A DNA stretch of 64,000 bases from Granulibacter bethesdensis CGDNIH1 (GTDB lineage: Bacteria; Pseudomonadota; Alphaproteobacteria; Acetobacterales; Acetobacteraceae): assembly GCF_000014285.2 (NCBI RefSeq), contig NC_008343.2, positions 2,404,501 through 2,468,500 on the forward strand. Direction: 5' to 3'. The position numbers and the translations under genes are program-made. The notes under the pieces are model-generated. The model made no database searches. It was not told the DNA's origin and saw only the letters and a list, made by a program, of their open reading frames with translations. Below, piece by piece: positions 55,732-64,000 of the stretch. How positions within the stretch are numbered: position 1 is the stretch's first letter; each line of letters starts with the position of its first letter.

Positions 55732-56989
55732 CGAAACCGAAACTGTTGGAGAGCGCCGCTTTCACAGGACGACGCTGGGCCTCAAGGGCCACACGATCAA
55801 TCACGCTTTCGCGGCTCGGGGTATGCAGATTGAGGGTCGGCGGCACCACGCCATCCCGGATGGCGAGGATAGAGAACACGGCCTCAATCGCGCCTGCCGC
55901 ACCCAGCAGATGCCCCGTGGCGGATTTGGTGGAGGACATGGCGACGGTGCGCGCCGCATCCCCGAAGAAACGCTCGACCGCCTCCAGCTCCAGATCATCG
56001 CCCAGCGGGGTGGAGGTGCCATGCGCATTGACATACTGAATATCGGCAGGCGTCATCCCGCCATTGCGGAACGCGGCCTTCATCGCCCGGAACGCGCCAT
56101 CGTGGCCTTCTGCCGGGGCGGTGATGTGATGCGCATCACCCGACAGGCCATAGCCGGACACTTCCGCATAGATTTTCGCGCCGCGCTTTTTCGCGTGCTC
56201 GTATTCCTCGAGCACCAGCACGCCGGAGCCTTCCCCCATGACGAAGCCGTCACGGTCCTTATCCCATGGGCGGGATGCCTCGGTCGGCGTCTCATTGAAC
56301 CCGGTAGAAAGGGCACGGGAGGCACAGAACCCGGCAATGCCGAGTTCACACACCGCCGCTTCCGCACCACCCGCAACCATCACATCGGCATCCCCGATGG
56401 CGATCAGACGGGCAGCATCACCAATGGCATGAACGCCGGTGGCGCAAGCCGTGACGGCGGAATGGTTCGGTCCCTTGAAACCATATTTGATCGACAGATG
56501 GCCCGAGGCAAGATTGATCAGCGCGGCAGGAATGAAGAAGGGCGAGATACGCGCCGCCTTGCCTTCATAAATCTTGACGGAGGTCTCGTAAATTGTCTGA
56601 AGACCGCCAATACCCGAACCGATCATCACGCCGGTGCGTTCACGGCCTTCCTGATCGTCCTCACCGGGCATCCAGCCGGAATCCTCGACCGCCTGCGTGG
56701 CGGCGACCAGACCCAGATGGATGAAGCGATCCATCTTCTTCTGATCCTTGACCGGAATCCATTCGGCCAGATCCAGGCTGCCTTCGGCTTTGTTACCGAC
56801 AGGCACCTCCCCCGCGATGCGGGCGGGCAGAGCCGATACATCGAAAGCCTGGATTGCGCCGATGCCGGATTCCCCGGCGATCAGGCGCTTCCAGACGTGT
56901 TCGACACCAAGCCCGAGTGGGCTGACAATCCCCATGCCGGTAACGACGACACGGCGTCCACGGCTGTTAGCAGAGTCGGAAATGCTCAT
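55694..56989 (-). CDS. fabF: beta-ketoacyl-ACP synthase II (FabF)
   Basis: A 431-residue KAS II with a complete Cys-His-His triad: Cys in AVTACATGVHAIG, His in NAHGTSTPLGD and His in SATGHLLGAAG with its preceding Lys. It extends acyl-ACP by condensation with malonyl-ACP. ATG 56989 gives MSISDS; a start at 57019 adds ten residues. It follows acpP by 58 bp on the same strand. Confidence 0.97.
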   Translation of the reverse strand: MSISDSANSRGRRVVVTGMGIVSPLGLGVEHVWKRLIAGESGIGAIQAFDVSALPARIAGEVPVGNKAEGSLDLAEWIPVKDQKKMDRFIHLGLVAATQAVEDSGWMPGEDDQEGRERTGVMIGSGIGGLQTIYETSVKIYEGKAARISPFFIPAALINLASGHLSIKYGFKGPNHSAVTACATGVHAIGDAARLIAIGDADVMVAGGAEAAVCELGIAGFCASRALSTGFNETPTEASRPWDKDRDGFVMGEGSGVLVLEEYEHAKKRGAKIYAEVSGYGLSGDAHHITAPAEGHDGAFRAMKAAFRNGGMTPADIQYVNAHGTSTPLGDDLELEAVERFFGDAARTVAMSSTKSATGHLLGAAGAIEAVFSILAIRDGVVPPTLNLHTPSRESVIDRVALEAQRRPVKAALSNSFGFGGTNASIIFRAV

Positions 56990-57047
56990 CCCGCTCGATC
57001 CTGGTGTCTTGTGCGTCAAATTTGGAAAAGAGGGCCGGGCCGAAGCC

Positions 57048-57287
57048 TCAGGCCGCCTTCTGCTTTTCGATGTATTCGACCGCGTCCTTGACGGTGCTGA
57101 TCTTCTCAGCCGCGTCTTCCGGAATTTCCACCCCGAACGCCTCTTCGAACGCCATCACCAGTTCGACGGTATCGAGGCTGTCGGCACCCAGATCGTCGAT
57201 GAACGACGCTTCGGGGGTCACCTTGGACTCCTCGACGCCCAGGTGCTCGACGACGATCTTCTTCACCTTGTCGGCGACTTCGCTCAT
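57048..57287 (-). CDS. acpP: acyl carrier protein
   Basis: A 79-residue acidic protein with the phosphopantetheine serine in [13 protein letters not shown] and helix [18 protein letters not shown]. It carries growing fatty acyl chains. I start at ATG 57287 ([10 protein letters not shown]), the normal length for the family. It sits between fabG and fabF; a 238-bp gap with a complex inverted repeat separates it from fabG, so it may have its own promoter. Confidence 0.98.
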   Translation of the reverse strand: MSEVADKVKKIVVEHLGVEESKVTPEASFIDDLGADSLDTVELVMAFEEAFGVEIPEDAAEKISTVKDAVEYIEKQKAA

Positions 57288-57424
57288 CGGATCTCTATCT
57301 CCTGCTTGCAGCATGCTTGCTGTGGCCTGATCCGGCTTCCCTGTCTGGTCCACCGGACATTATCCCCAAAGATGTTTCGCCCCCCGGCCTTTTTCGAACC
57401 CTGTCCGAAACCGGGCAAGACGAG

Positions 57425-57471
57425 GCCTGATGGACGATGACCCAAAGGCCGGAACATTCCGGCCATCAGGC
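57425..57471. terminator. nested inverted repeat between fabG and acpP
   Basis: Outer arms GCCTGATGG (57425-57433) and CCATCAGGC (57463-57471) enclose an inner stem GGCCGGAA (57447-57454) with TTCCGGCC (57457-57464). The two stems overlap, so they are alternatives. On the minus strand the inner stem is followed by TTTGGG. This fits a terminator or attenuator between fabG and acpP. Confidence 0.5.
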
Positions 57472-57525
57472 TGACGGCTGCGCGATAGCATGGTTTTTCG
57501 CACACCGCCACCATCCTGCCATAGT

Positions 57526-58263
57526 TCAGATCATCGCCATACCGCCATTTACATGCAGTGTGGCACCGGTGACCCATCCGGCTTCGTCAGAGGCCAGATA
57601 GACCACGGACGATGCGATATCCTCCGGCTGCCCCATGCGGCCGAGAGGAATAGAGTGCAACAGCTTTTCACGGCTGGTTTCGGGAAGAACATCGGTCATC
57701 GCGGTTTCCACGAAACCGGGGGCCACGACATTCACCGTGACGCCGCGTGAACCCGCTTCCTGGGCCAGAGCCTTGCTCATACCCACCAGCCCTGCCTTTG
57801 CTGCCGCATAATTCGATTGTCCCGCATTGCCGGTTGCACCGACCACCGAGGAAATCTGGATGATCCGGCCGGCCCGGCGGCGCAGCATGCCCTTCAGCGC
57901 GGCCCGTGCCAGACGGAAAGGCGCGGTCAGATCGACATCCAGAACCGTCTGCCAGTCCTCGTCCTTCATCCGCAGGGCCAGCATATCGCGGGTCAGGCCT
58001 GCGTTATTGACCAGAATGTGAAGCGGGCCGGCCGCTTCCTCCGCCGCTGCAACCAACCCTTCCGCCGCTGCGGGATCGGACAGATCGGCCGTCACGATAT
58101 AAGCACGCTCGCCCAGAGAATCCGCCAACGACTCGAGAGCAGGGCGGCGGGTGCCGGACAGAACCACACTTGCACCCTGCGCATGCAGGGCACGGGCGAT
58201 GGCAGCTCCGATCCCGCCAGAAGCCCCGGTTACCAGAGCCACTTTACCATCCAGCCGGAACAT
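57526..58263 (-). CDS. fabG: 3-oxoacyl-ACP reductase FabG
   Basis: A 245-residue SDR of the FabG type: ALVTGASGGIGAAIA at the NADPH site, NNAGLTRD, the Ser in QISSVVGATG, and Tyr/Lys in SNYAAAKAGLVG. It ends VTGATLHVNGGMAMI, the FabG-specific tail. It performs the first reduction step in fatty acid elongation. It is 84 bp downstream of fabD on the same strand. Confidence 0.97.
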   Translation of the reverse strand: MFRLDGKVALVTGASGGIGAAIARALHAQGASVVLSGTRRPALESLADSLGERAYIVTADLSDPAAAEGLVAAAEEAAGPLHILVNNAGLTRDMLALRMKDEDWQTVLDVDLTAPFRLARAALKGMLRRRAGRIIQISSVVGATGNAGQSNYAAAKAGLVGMSKALAQEAGSRGVTVNVVAPGFVETAMTDVLPETSREKLLHSIPLGRMGQPEDIASSVVYLASDEAGWVTGATLHVNGGMAMI

Positions 58264-58347
58264 CGGCGTTTCCCCTCATCTCTTTATTCGTTGTCCGGTA
58301 CGGAACCGGCCCCCGCCGGGGATTCCGCCCACGACCAGTCTGATCCG

Positions 58348-59310
58348 TCAAAATGTCTTGAGCAGCGCCTCAATCTCTGCCGGGGTTCCGGCAGACAGGG
58401 TCGTTGCATCCGGTGCAATTCGCCTGATCAGACCACCCAGCACCTTGCCCGCGCCAAGCTCGACGAACGTATCGACGCCGAGTTCCAGCATCGTTGCCAC
58501 ACATTCCCGCCATCGCACGGTACCTGTCACCTGCCGCACCAGCAGGTCGCGCAGTTCCGCCGGGTCCGTGGCCTTGGCCGCCGTGACATTGGCGATCACC
58601 GGCACCAATGGCGCATGCAACGGATGTTCCGCCAGAGCCTGCGCCATCACATCCGCCGCCGGCGCCATCAACGCCGAATGGAACGGAGCAGAGACCGGCA
58701 GCAGCACAGCCCGCTTCACGCCCCGCGCACGGGCCACCTCGATCGCCCGGTCAATCGCGCCGCGATGGCCGGAAATCACCACCTGCCCGCCGCCATTATC
58801 GTTGGCGGGCTGGATCACCTCATGCCGACCCGTCTCCGGATCAGTGGTCGCTTCTTCACAGATGGAAGCCGCCTGATCCATATCGACACCGATCAACGCC
58901 GCCATGCCGCCTTCCCCGGGCGGTACCGCATTCTGCATCGCCTGACCGCGCAAACGCAGCAGCAACGCCGCTTCAGCCACGGACAGTGCATTGGCGGCAG
59001 ACAGGGCGGAGTATTCACCCAGAGAATGCCCGGCCACCACCGCAGCCCTTGCAGGCAGGATGAAGCCGCCTTCCTTTTCCAGCACGCGCAGGACGGCCAT
59101 CGACATAGCCATCAGGGCGGGCTGGGTGTTTTCCGTGAGGGTCAGATCCTCGGCAGGACCATCGAACATCAGACGGGACAGTTTCTGACCCAGCGTATCA
59201 TCCACCTCCTCGAATACTTCACGAGCGATGGGGAACGCATCGGCCAGATCACGGCCCATACCGACGAACTGGCTGCCCTGACCTGGAAACAAAAAGGCGC
59301 GAACGGTCAT
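58348..59310 (-). CDS. fabD: malonyl-CoA:ACP transacylase FabD
   Basis: A 320-residue FabD opening MTVRAFLFPGQGSQFVGMG. The active serine is in AGHSLGEYSAL; the catalytic histidine is in PVSAPFHSALM, and the substrate-arginine segment is LLRLRGQAMQ. It loads malonyl groups onto ACP. ATG 59310 is preferred over TTG 59319. It is the first gene of fabD-fabG-acpP-fabF-mltG; the 320-bp gap to rpsF holds both divergent promoters. Confidence 0.97.
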   Translation of the reverse strand: MTVRAFLFPGQGSQFVGMGRDLADAFPIAREVFEEVDDTLGQKLSRLMFDGPAEDLTLTENTQPALMAMSMAVLRVLEKEGGFILPARAAVVAGHSLGEYSALSAANALSVAEAALLLRLRGQAMQNAVPPGEGGMAALIGVDMDQAASICEEATTDPETGRHEVIQPANDNGGGQVVISGHRGAIDRAIEVARARGVKRAVLLPVSAPFHSALMAPAADVMAQALAEHPLHAPLVPVIANVTAAKATDPAELRDLLVRQVTGTVRWRECVATMLELGVDTFVELGAGKVLGGLIRRIAPDATTLSAGTPAEIEALLKTF

Positions 59311-59478
59311 TCGACGCAATCATTCCGAACTGTTGGAGGAACGCCGCGTAACTTTCACACGCCGATAAGTCAATGCCGGGCACTCCAAGGCTGACCGGCT
59401 TGCCTTGGAATCGGTGCCAGACAGATGGCAAACAGACTGCCATGTGCTGCGATCCTGCCTCCGCTGCGCGGTTTTTCC

Positions 59479-59507
59479 TTGAAACGAAACGGGTTTCGTG
59501 ATGTTAC
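59479..59507 (+). promoter_or_regulatory. candidate sigma-70 promoter of rpsF
   Basis: TTGAAA (59479-59484), 17 spacer bases, then TGTTAC (59502-59507). The spacer holds a hairpin ACGAAA/TTTCGT (59484-59499). The 320-bp region 59311-59630 shows no gene. Further hairpins follow nearer to rpsF, including CCCCG/CGGGG near 59507-59526 and GACC/GGTC near 59589-59601, which could be part of an S6:S18 autoregulatory leader. Confidence 0.35.
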
Positions 59508-59630
59508 CCCGCCCTTCCCTGCCGGGGCGACGGCATCGTCCCGGCTATGCCCGCATGCATGGCCCGGTTTTCCGGGGATCCCCTGCATGGACCATACCGG
59601 TCGGGGCCGAACAGCCAGAGGGGGAATGAA

Positions 59631-60095
59631 ATGCCGCTTTACGAGAGCGTGCTGATTGCACGTAACGATGTGACCCAGCAGCAGGTCGAAAGCGTTGCCG
59701 ACCATGTTGCGTCCCTGATCGAGGCCGAGGGCGGCGCGATCAAGAAGCGTGAATACTGGGGTCTGCGCACACTGGCCTATCGGATCAAGAAGAACCGGAA
59801 GGGCCATTACATGCTGCTGGGCCTGGACGCGAAGCCCGCCACGATCACGGAAGTCGAGCGTCAGCTGCGCCTGAACGAAGACGTTCTGCGCTTCATGACT
59901 ATCCGTGTCGAGGAGATCGACGACGTTCCGTCCGTGATCCTGTCCCGCAAGTCCGATGACCGCGAACGCGGTTTCCGCGGCCCGAAGCCGCCCGGCCGTT
60001 TCGAGTCGGGTCGCAAGCGTGGCTATGATGACCGCGAGGAATTCCGCGCCCGCGCCGGCGGCGACGATGACGACCGCGGTCTGGATCAGGAGTAA
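59631..60095 (+). CDS. rpsF: 30S ribosomal protein S6
   Basis: A 154-residue S6 starting MPLYESVLIARNDVT. The S6 fold covers about residues 1-95 (YWGLRTLAYRIKKNRKGHYM, FMTIRVEEIDDVP). A charged C-terminal extension rich in Arg, Gly and Asp (about 105-154) is typical of alphaproteobacteria. ATG 59631 has AGGGGG upstream. It leads the rpsF-rpsR-rplI operon; S6 and S18 bind together in the 30S platform. Confidence 0.98.
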   Translation: MPLYESVLIARNDVTQQQVESVADHVASLIEAEGGAIKKREYWGLRTLAYRIKKNRKGHYMLLGLDAKPATITEVERQLRLNEDVLRFMTIRVEEIDDVPSVILSRKSDDRERGFRGPKPPGRFESGRKRGYDDREEFRARAGGDDDDRGLDQE

Positions 60096-60101
60096 GTTGA
60101 T

Positions 60102-60377
60102 ATGTCCGATACCCAGGATGTGAATCCCGCCACCCGCCGCGCTGCGGTCGGTGCGCGTCGCCCCTTCTATCGTCGCCGCAAGTCCTGCCCGTTCAGCGGC
60201 CCGAACGCGCCGAAGATCGATTACAAGGACGTGCGCCTGCTGAGCCGCTTCCTGTCCGAGCGCGGCAAGATCGTACCGAGCCGCATCACCGCCGTTTCGG
60301 CCAAGAAGCAGCGTGAACTGGCGCAGGCTATCAAGCGCGCCCGTTTCCTCGCCCTTCTGCCCTATATCCTGACCTGA
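60102..60377 (+). CDS. rpsR: 30S ribosomal protein S18
   Basis: A 91-residue S18 with [15 protein letters not shown] at the N-terminus, the [26 protein letters not shown] core split across its middle, and the basic end [10 protein letters not shown]. It follows rpsF by 6 bp and precedes rplI by 10 bp. A single Cys remains in the CPFSG segment, the non-zinc (C-minus) form. Confidence 0.98.
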
Positions 60378-60387
60378 GGAGGGACCC

Positions 60388-60963
60388 ATGGCTGCTGTTG
60401 AACTGATCCTGCTGCAGCGGGTCGAAAAGCTGGGCCAGATGGGTGATCTGGTCCGCGTGAAACCCGGCTATGCCCGTAACTTCCTGCTGCCTGGCGGCCG
60501 CGCCATCCGCGCGACCAAGGCGAATACGGAGCGCTTCGAACAGCAGCGCGCCCAGCTGGAAGCCCAGAACCTGAAGCGCCGCGAAGAAGCCGAGCGCATC
60601 GCCGAACGCGTAAGCGGCCTGTCGGTCGTCATCATCCGTCAGGCGGGCGAATCCGGCGGCCTGTACGGCTCCGTCAGCAGCCGCGATATCGCGGTTGCAA
60701 TCACGGAATCCGGCCTGAGCGTGAACCGTCAGCAGATCCAGCTTGATCAGCCGATCAAGATGCTGGGCCTGACCGATGTGCGCGTCGTGCTGCATCCGGA
60801 AGTCGTGCTGCCGGTGACGGTCAATGTCGCCCGCAGCGTCGAGGAAGCCGAACGTCAGGCCCGTGGCGAGGCTGTCGGCCTTGCCGCCGAGGAAGCCGCT
60901 GCTGCTGCGGAAGCCGCCCTGATTGAGGTTGCGGACGAAGAAGAGGTCGAGATCTCCGCCTGA
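60388..60963 (+). CDS. rplI: 50S ribosomal protein L9
   Basis: A 191-residue L9: [19 protein letters not shown] and [17 protein letters not shown] form the N-terminal rRNA-binding domain, followed by the long helix (about 40-80) and the C-terminal domain ending near 150. An Ala/Glu-rich tail of about 40 residues follows, longer than in E. coli L9 but common in alphaproteobacteria. A strong terminator stands 25 bp after the stop. Confidence 0.98.
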   Translation: MAAVELILLQRVEKLGQMGDLVRVKPGYARNFLLPGGRAIRATKANTERFEQQRAQLEAQNLKRREEAERIAERVSGLSVVIIRQAGESGGLYGSVSSRDIAVAITESGLSVNRQQIQLDQPIKMLGLTDVRVVLHPEVVLPVTVNVARSVEEAERQARGEAVGLAAEEAAAAAEAALIEVADEEEVEISA

Positions 60964-60987
60964 GCGGTGATCCCGAGACTATGAAGC

Positions 60988-61023
60988 AAGGCGCGGCACC
61001 GGTTTCGGTCCGCGCCTTTTTTC
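60988..61023 (+). terminator. rho-independent terminator of rpsF-rpsR-rplI
   Basis: AAGGCGCGG (60988-60996) pairs with CCGCGCCTT (61010-61018), with an inner ACCG/CGGT extension, followed by a T run. It separates the ribosomal operon from dnaB. Confidence 0.93.
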
Positions 61024-61124
61024 TGTTTCGTTTCAAAGAGATAACCAGCCCTATCCAAGTTATCCCCGTTATTAGCATTCTTCCACAGCGACGGGCGCGC
61101 CAGCCTGTCTTATGATCGCCGGCG

Positions 61125-62648
61125 ATGAATACTCTGGTGACCACATCCCCGTCCGAACCCGCGCTGCTCGGCCTGTCGCAACGCCTGCCGCCCTCCAACC
61201 ATCAGGCGGAACAGGCGCTGCTGGGTGCCTTGCTGACCAACAACAAAGCCTATGAACGGGTCAGCGAATTTCTGGCCCCCGAGCATTTTGCCGACCCGAT
61301 TCATGGCCGTCTGTATCACTCTATCGCCCGGCGGATCGAAACCGGACAGTTGGCGGATGCCATCACGCTGAAGGCGGAATACGAGCATTCCGGCCTGCTG
61401 GATCCGGTCGGCGGCAGCGCCTATCTGGGCAAGCTGATGAGTGCCATGGTCGGCATCATCAATGCCGGTGAATACGGCCGCGCCATCCATGATGCCTGGC
61501 TGCGCCGCCAGCTGATCGACCTTGGCGAGCACGTGGTGAACCGTGCTTTCGGGGCGGCTGATGATGCCGCACAGGCTCTGTCTGCACGTGAACAGCTGGA
61601 AACCGCCGAGCAGACCCTGTTCGATCTGGCCGAGCGTGGCGGCAGTGAAGGCGGATTCGTCAGCTTTGAAGTGGCGCTGACCGCCGCCATTGCCGGGGCC
61701 GAACGGTCCTTCAGAACACCGGGCGGTGTGTCCGGCCTGTCTACCGGCCTGCGCGATCTGGACAAGCGCAGCGGTGGTCTGCACCCCTCCGACCTGCTGA
61801 TCCTCGCTGGGCGTCCCGGTATGGGCAAAACCGCGCTGGCAACCAAAATCGCCTTCGGCGCAGCCCGCTCCCTGTTGATCGAAGCGCGGGAGAAAGACCC
61901 CAATGCGGTGCCATCCGGCACAGTGGCTGTTTTCTCCCTTGAAATGAGCGCGGAGCAGCTTGCCACCCGTCTCCTCTCCGAAGAGGCCCGCATCTCCGGC
62001 GATCGCATCAGGCGTGGCGATATCGGGCAGCGCGATTTCGACCGCTTCGTGGAAGTCAGCCGGGAACTGGCGGTCATGCCGCTCTATATTGACGATACCC
62101 CGGCCATCACGCTCTCCGCCCTGCGCACACGCTGCCGCCGGTTGAAACGGACCAAGGGGCTGGCGCTGATCGTGGTCGACTATCTTCAGCTGATGCGCCC
62201 CGCCGCCGGCACACGCCCGGAAAGCCGCGTGCTGGAAATCAGCCAGATCACGCAGGGGCTGAAGGCCATCGCCAAGGAACTGGCCGTGCCGGTCATCGCC
62301 CTGTCCCAGCTCTCTCGTGCGGTTGAAAGCCGGGAGGACAAGCGGCCCCAGCTTTCCGATCTGCGCGAATCGGGATCGATCGAGCAGGACGCCGACTGCG
62401 TGATGTTCGTGTATCGCGACGAATATTACCTGCAACAGCGCATGCCGAAGGAGATCGCCTTCGAGAATGACGAGAAATTCCACTCGGCCATGGAGAAATG
62501 GACACAGGATATGGAGTCCGCGCACAATAAGGCCGAACTCTACATCGCGAAGCAGCGTCATGGGCCGACCGGAAAAATCGATCTGTTCTTCGAGGCTGAG
62601 TTCACCCGCTTCGGCGATCTCGATGTCGTCCATGGCGAGGACATCTGA
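61125..62648 (+). CDS. dnaB: replicative DNA helicase DnaB
   Basis: A 507-residue DnaB. The N-terminal domain opens LPPSNHQAEQALLGALL. The RecA-like motor has Walker A AGRPGMGKTAL (about 226-236), Walker B ALIVVDYLQLM, and the LSQLSRAVESREDKRPQLSDLRESG loop split over motifs. The end KQRHGPTGKIDLFFEAEFTRF is family-typical. It is slightly longer than E. coli DnaB owing to an insertion near 250-265. No intein is present. Confidence 0.98.
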   Translation: MNTLVTTSPSEPALLGLSQRLPPSNHQAEQALLGALLTNNKAYERVSEFLAPEHFADPIHGRLYHSIARRIETGQLADAITLKAEYEHSGLLDPVGGSAYLGKLMSAMVGIINAGEYGRAIHDAWLRRQLIDLGEHVVNRAFGAADDAAQALSAREQLETAEQTLFDLAERGGSEGGFVSFEVALTAAIAGAERSFRTPGGVSGLSTGLRDLDKRSGGLHPSDLLILAGRPGMGKTALATKIAFGAARSLLIEAREKDPNAVPSGTVAVFSLEMSAEQLATRLLSEEARISGDRIRRGDIGQRDFDRFVEVSRELAVMPLYIDDTPAITLSALRTRCRRLKRTKGLALIVVDYLQLMRPAAGTRPESRVLEISQITQGLKAIAKELAVPVIALSQLSRAVESREDKRPQLSDLRESGSIEQDADCVMFVYRDEYYLQQRMPKEIAFENDEKFHSAMEKWTQDMESAHNKAELYIAKQRHGPTGKIDLFFEAEFTRFGDLDVVHGEDI

Positions 62649-62667
62649 CGATATCGGGCCATATGAA

Positions 62668-63837
62668 ATGCCCCTGACAGAAGCGGAGGCATCCCGCGGT
62701 CCGGTTGATATTTTGCCTTCCCTTCAGGGCGAAGCGCACCAGAACGGGCCGGGTGTGGCACGGCTGGAGATCGATCTGGAGGCCATTGCCGCCAACTGGC
62801 GCTTTCTGCGTACGACCCATGGTACGAATCGCATCACCGGGGCCGTGGTCAAGGCGGACGGGTACGGGCTGGGGGCCGCCGTCATTGCTCAACGTCTGGT
62901 GCAGGAGGGATGCGATCACATTTTCGTGGCCCATCCGCAGGAAGCCCTGACGCTTCGTCCGCTGATTCCATCCGCCACGTTGATCGTGCTGAATGGCCTG
63001 TGGCCCGGGTGGGAAGCTGCTTATACGGATCATGGGCTAATCCCGGCGCTCGGCTCCCTCGCTGAAATCGAGGCATGGCGGCAGGAGGCAACCCGCCGCG
63101 AACAGGCCCTGCCCGCTTTTCTGCATGTGGATACCGGCATCAACCGGCTGGGGCTGGACCCGCAGGAACGTGACCGGCTGGCCGAACGGCCCGAGCTGCT
63201 GGACGGCATTACGCTACGGGCCATCATGACCCATCTGATCAGCGCTGAAATTCCCGACCATGACAGCAATACACTTCAGCGCCAGCGTTTTGCTGCCGCG
63301 TGCAGCCGCCTGCCGCCTGCTCCGCGCAGCATCGCCAATTCCTCCGGTATTTTTCTGGGGCCGGATTTTGCCAGCGACATCGCCCGGCCCGGGGCTGCGC
63401 TGTATGGCATCAATCCGGTTCCAGGCCGCCCGAACCCGATGCGCCCCGTGTTGCGGCTCTCTGCAAGAGTGCTTCAGATCAGACCGGTCGAAGCTGGGGA
63501 GATCGTAGGTTATAATGGTATCTGGGTCGCCCAGCGTCCCTCCCGGATCGCGGTGTGTTCAGTCGGATATGCGGATGGTTTCCAGCGTGCCCTGAGCAGC
63601 CGGGCAGAGGCCGCTTTTGACGGGGCACGCATTCCACTGGTAGGCCGTGTCTCCATGGACCTGACGACCTACGACGTCACTGACGATCCCCGTATCACGG
63701 TAGGCTCCTGGCTGGAGCTTATCGGGCCAGAGGTATCCCCCGATGAAGTCGCCGCACGCGCCAGCACGAACGGGTATGAGGTGCTGACCTCCCTCGGGCG
63801 GCGCTATGAGCGTGTTTATCGGCCTTTGACCCCATGA
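62668..63837 (+). CDS. alr: alanine racemase
   Basis: A 389-residue PLP enzyme that makes D-alanine for peptidoglycan. The PLP lysine is in AVVKADGYGLG; the second catalytic base Tyr is in SVGYADGFQRA; the GRVSMDLTTYDVT segment completes the C-terminal domain. ATG 62668 begins a 30-residue extension ahead of the core ARLEIDLEAIAANW. It follows dnaB by 19 bp and overlaps the next gene as ATGA. Confidence 0.96.
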   Translation: MPLTEAEASRGPVDILPSLQGEAHQNGPGVARLEIDLEAIAANWRFLRTTHGTNRITGAVVKADGYGLGAAVIAQRLVQEGCDHIFVAHPQEALTLRPLIPSATLIVLNGLWPGWEAAYTDHGLIPALGSLAEIEAWRQEATRREQALPAFLHVDTGINRLGLDPQERDRLAERPELLDGITLRAIMTHLISAEIPDHDSNTLQRQRFAAACSRLPPAPRSIANSSGIFLGPDFASDIARPGAALYGINPVPGRPNPMRPVLRLSARVLQIRPVEAGEIVGYNGIWVAQRPSRIAVCSVGYADGFQRALSSRAEAAFDGARIPLVGRVSMDLTTYDVTDDPRITVGSWLELIGPEVSPDEVAARASTNGYEVLTSLGRRYERVYRPLTP

Positions 63838-64000
63838 TCCTCAGTCCGCTTGCATGGCTGGGCAGGGGCTTTTTCTCGGCCTGTGCCAGCACGGGCCGGA
63901 TGGGCGTATTCGGTCTCACCGCTCTATCGCATCTGCTGCGGCCGCCTTTTTACGGGCGTATGTTTCTGCGGGCATTGGTGGAAATCGGCTATTTCAGCCT
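63834..64000 (+). CDS. mlaE: MlaE-family ABC transporter permease (N-terminal part)
   Basis: The window ends inside this gene. The visible 55 residues start MILSPLAWLGRGFFSACAST and contain LLRPPFYGRMFLRALVEIGYFSL, the opening of the MlaE permease that, with MlaF, moves phospholipids to keep the outer membrane asymmetric. The ATG overlaps the alr stop (ATGA). The call rests on this short segment and on the common dnaB-alr-mlaE order. Confidence 0.75.
   Translation, partial: MILSPLAWLGRGFFSACASTGRMGVFGLTALSHLLRPPFYGRMFLRALVEIGYFS

Noticed and set aside
61110..62633. 507-codon open frame antisense to dnaB
   Set aside because: It spans nearly the same bases as an intact DnaB and has no domain pattern; a high-GC shadow frame.

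Overview
The window is dense, high-GC bacterial chromosome with about 60 protein genes on both strands. I see no rRNA or tRNA gene, CRISPR array, insertion sequence or prophage. The gene set points to an alphaproteobacterium: class I lysyl-tRNA synthetase, plant-type glutamate-cysteine ligase, an ETF-beta lysine methyltransferase homologue, Usg, heme A synthase of the COX15 type, and a heat-shock promoter with a CIRCE operator before groESL. My best guess is an acetic-acid bacterium (Acetobacteraceae, Granulibacter-like). That genus-level guess is inference, not something read directly from the sequence.

Layout. 1-5607: class II aldolase, a GDE-type amylo-alpha-1,6-glucosidase, msrB, and a divergent fused cysN/cysC with no cysD beside it. 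5604-10785: a complete urease cluster ureDABCEFG, tightly packed and beginning on the cysNC stop codon, followed by an AraC/GyrI regulator. 11784-20450: rmuC, an MFS exporter, an APC amino-acid permease, glgX and an MprF-like membrane protein whose synthase domain is cut short. 20422-28860: lysK (overlapping mprF), a DinG-like helicase, two small stress-type proteins, cspA and groESL. 29149-41210: usg, a VTT/DedA-type membrane protein, ctaA, tldD, a secreted SGNH hydrolase, gshA, rsmE, ubiA with an ETF methyltransferase, a universal stress protein, DUF952, aminopeptidase P and a DUF1127-like small protein.

41271-53454 is an envelope and housekeeping block: lptF-lptG-lptD-surA-rsmA with tsaC and cysQ upstream on one strand, pepA-holC on the other, then a GNAT protein and gmk. 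53590-59310 is the fatty-acid cluster fabD-fabG-acpP-fabF-mltG, with an SDR gene lying between mltG and gmk. 59631-64000 is rpsF-rpsR-rplI, a strong terminator, then dnaB-alr and the start of an mlaE permease gene.

Functional links. Urease structural and nickel-insertion proteins come from one apparent transcript. CysNC and CysQ make PAPS and degrade PAP. LysK makes the Lys-tRNA that MprF enzymes use, but the MprF here looks unable to use it. LptDFG, SurA and MlaE all serve the outer membrane. The fab genes, AcpP and MltG serve membrane and wall growth. I found no clearly new multi-gene system. The best leads are the ureD start, the truncated MprF next to lysK, a perfect 20-bp inverted repeat after tldD, an orphan terminator before usg, and the shared start site of rsmE and ubiA.
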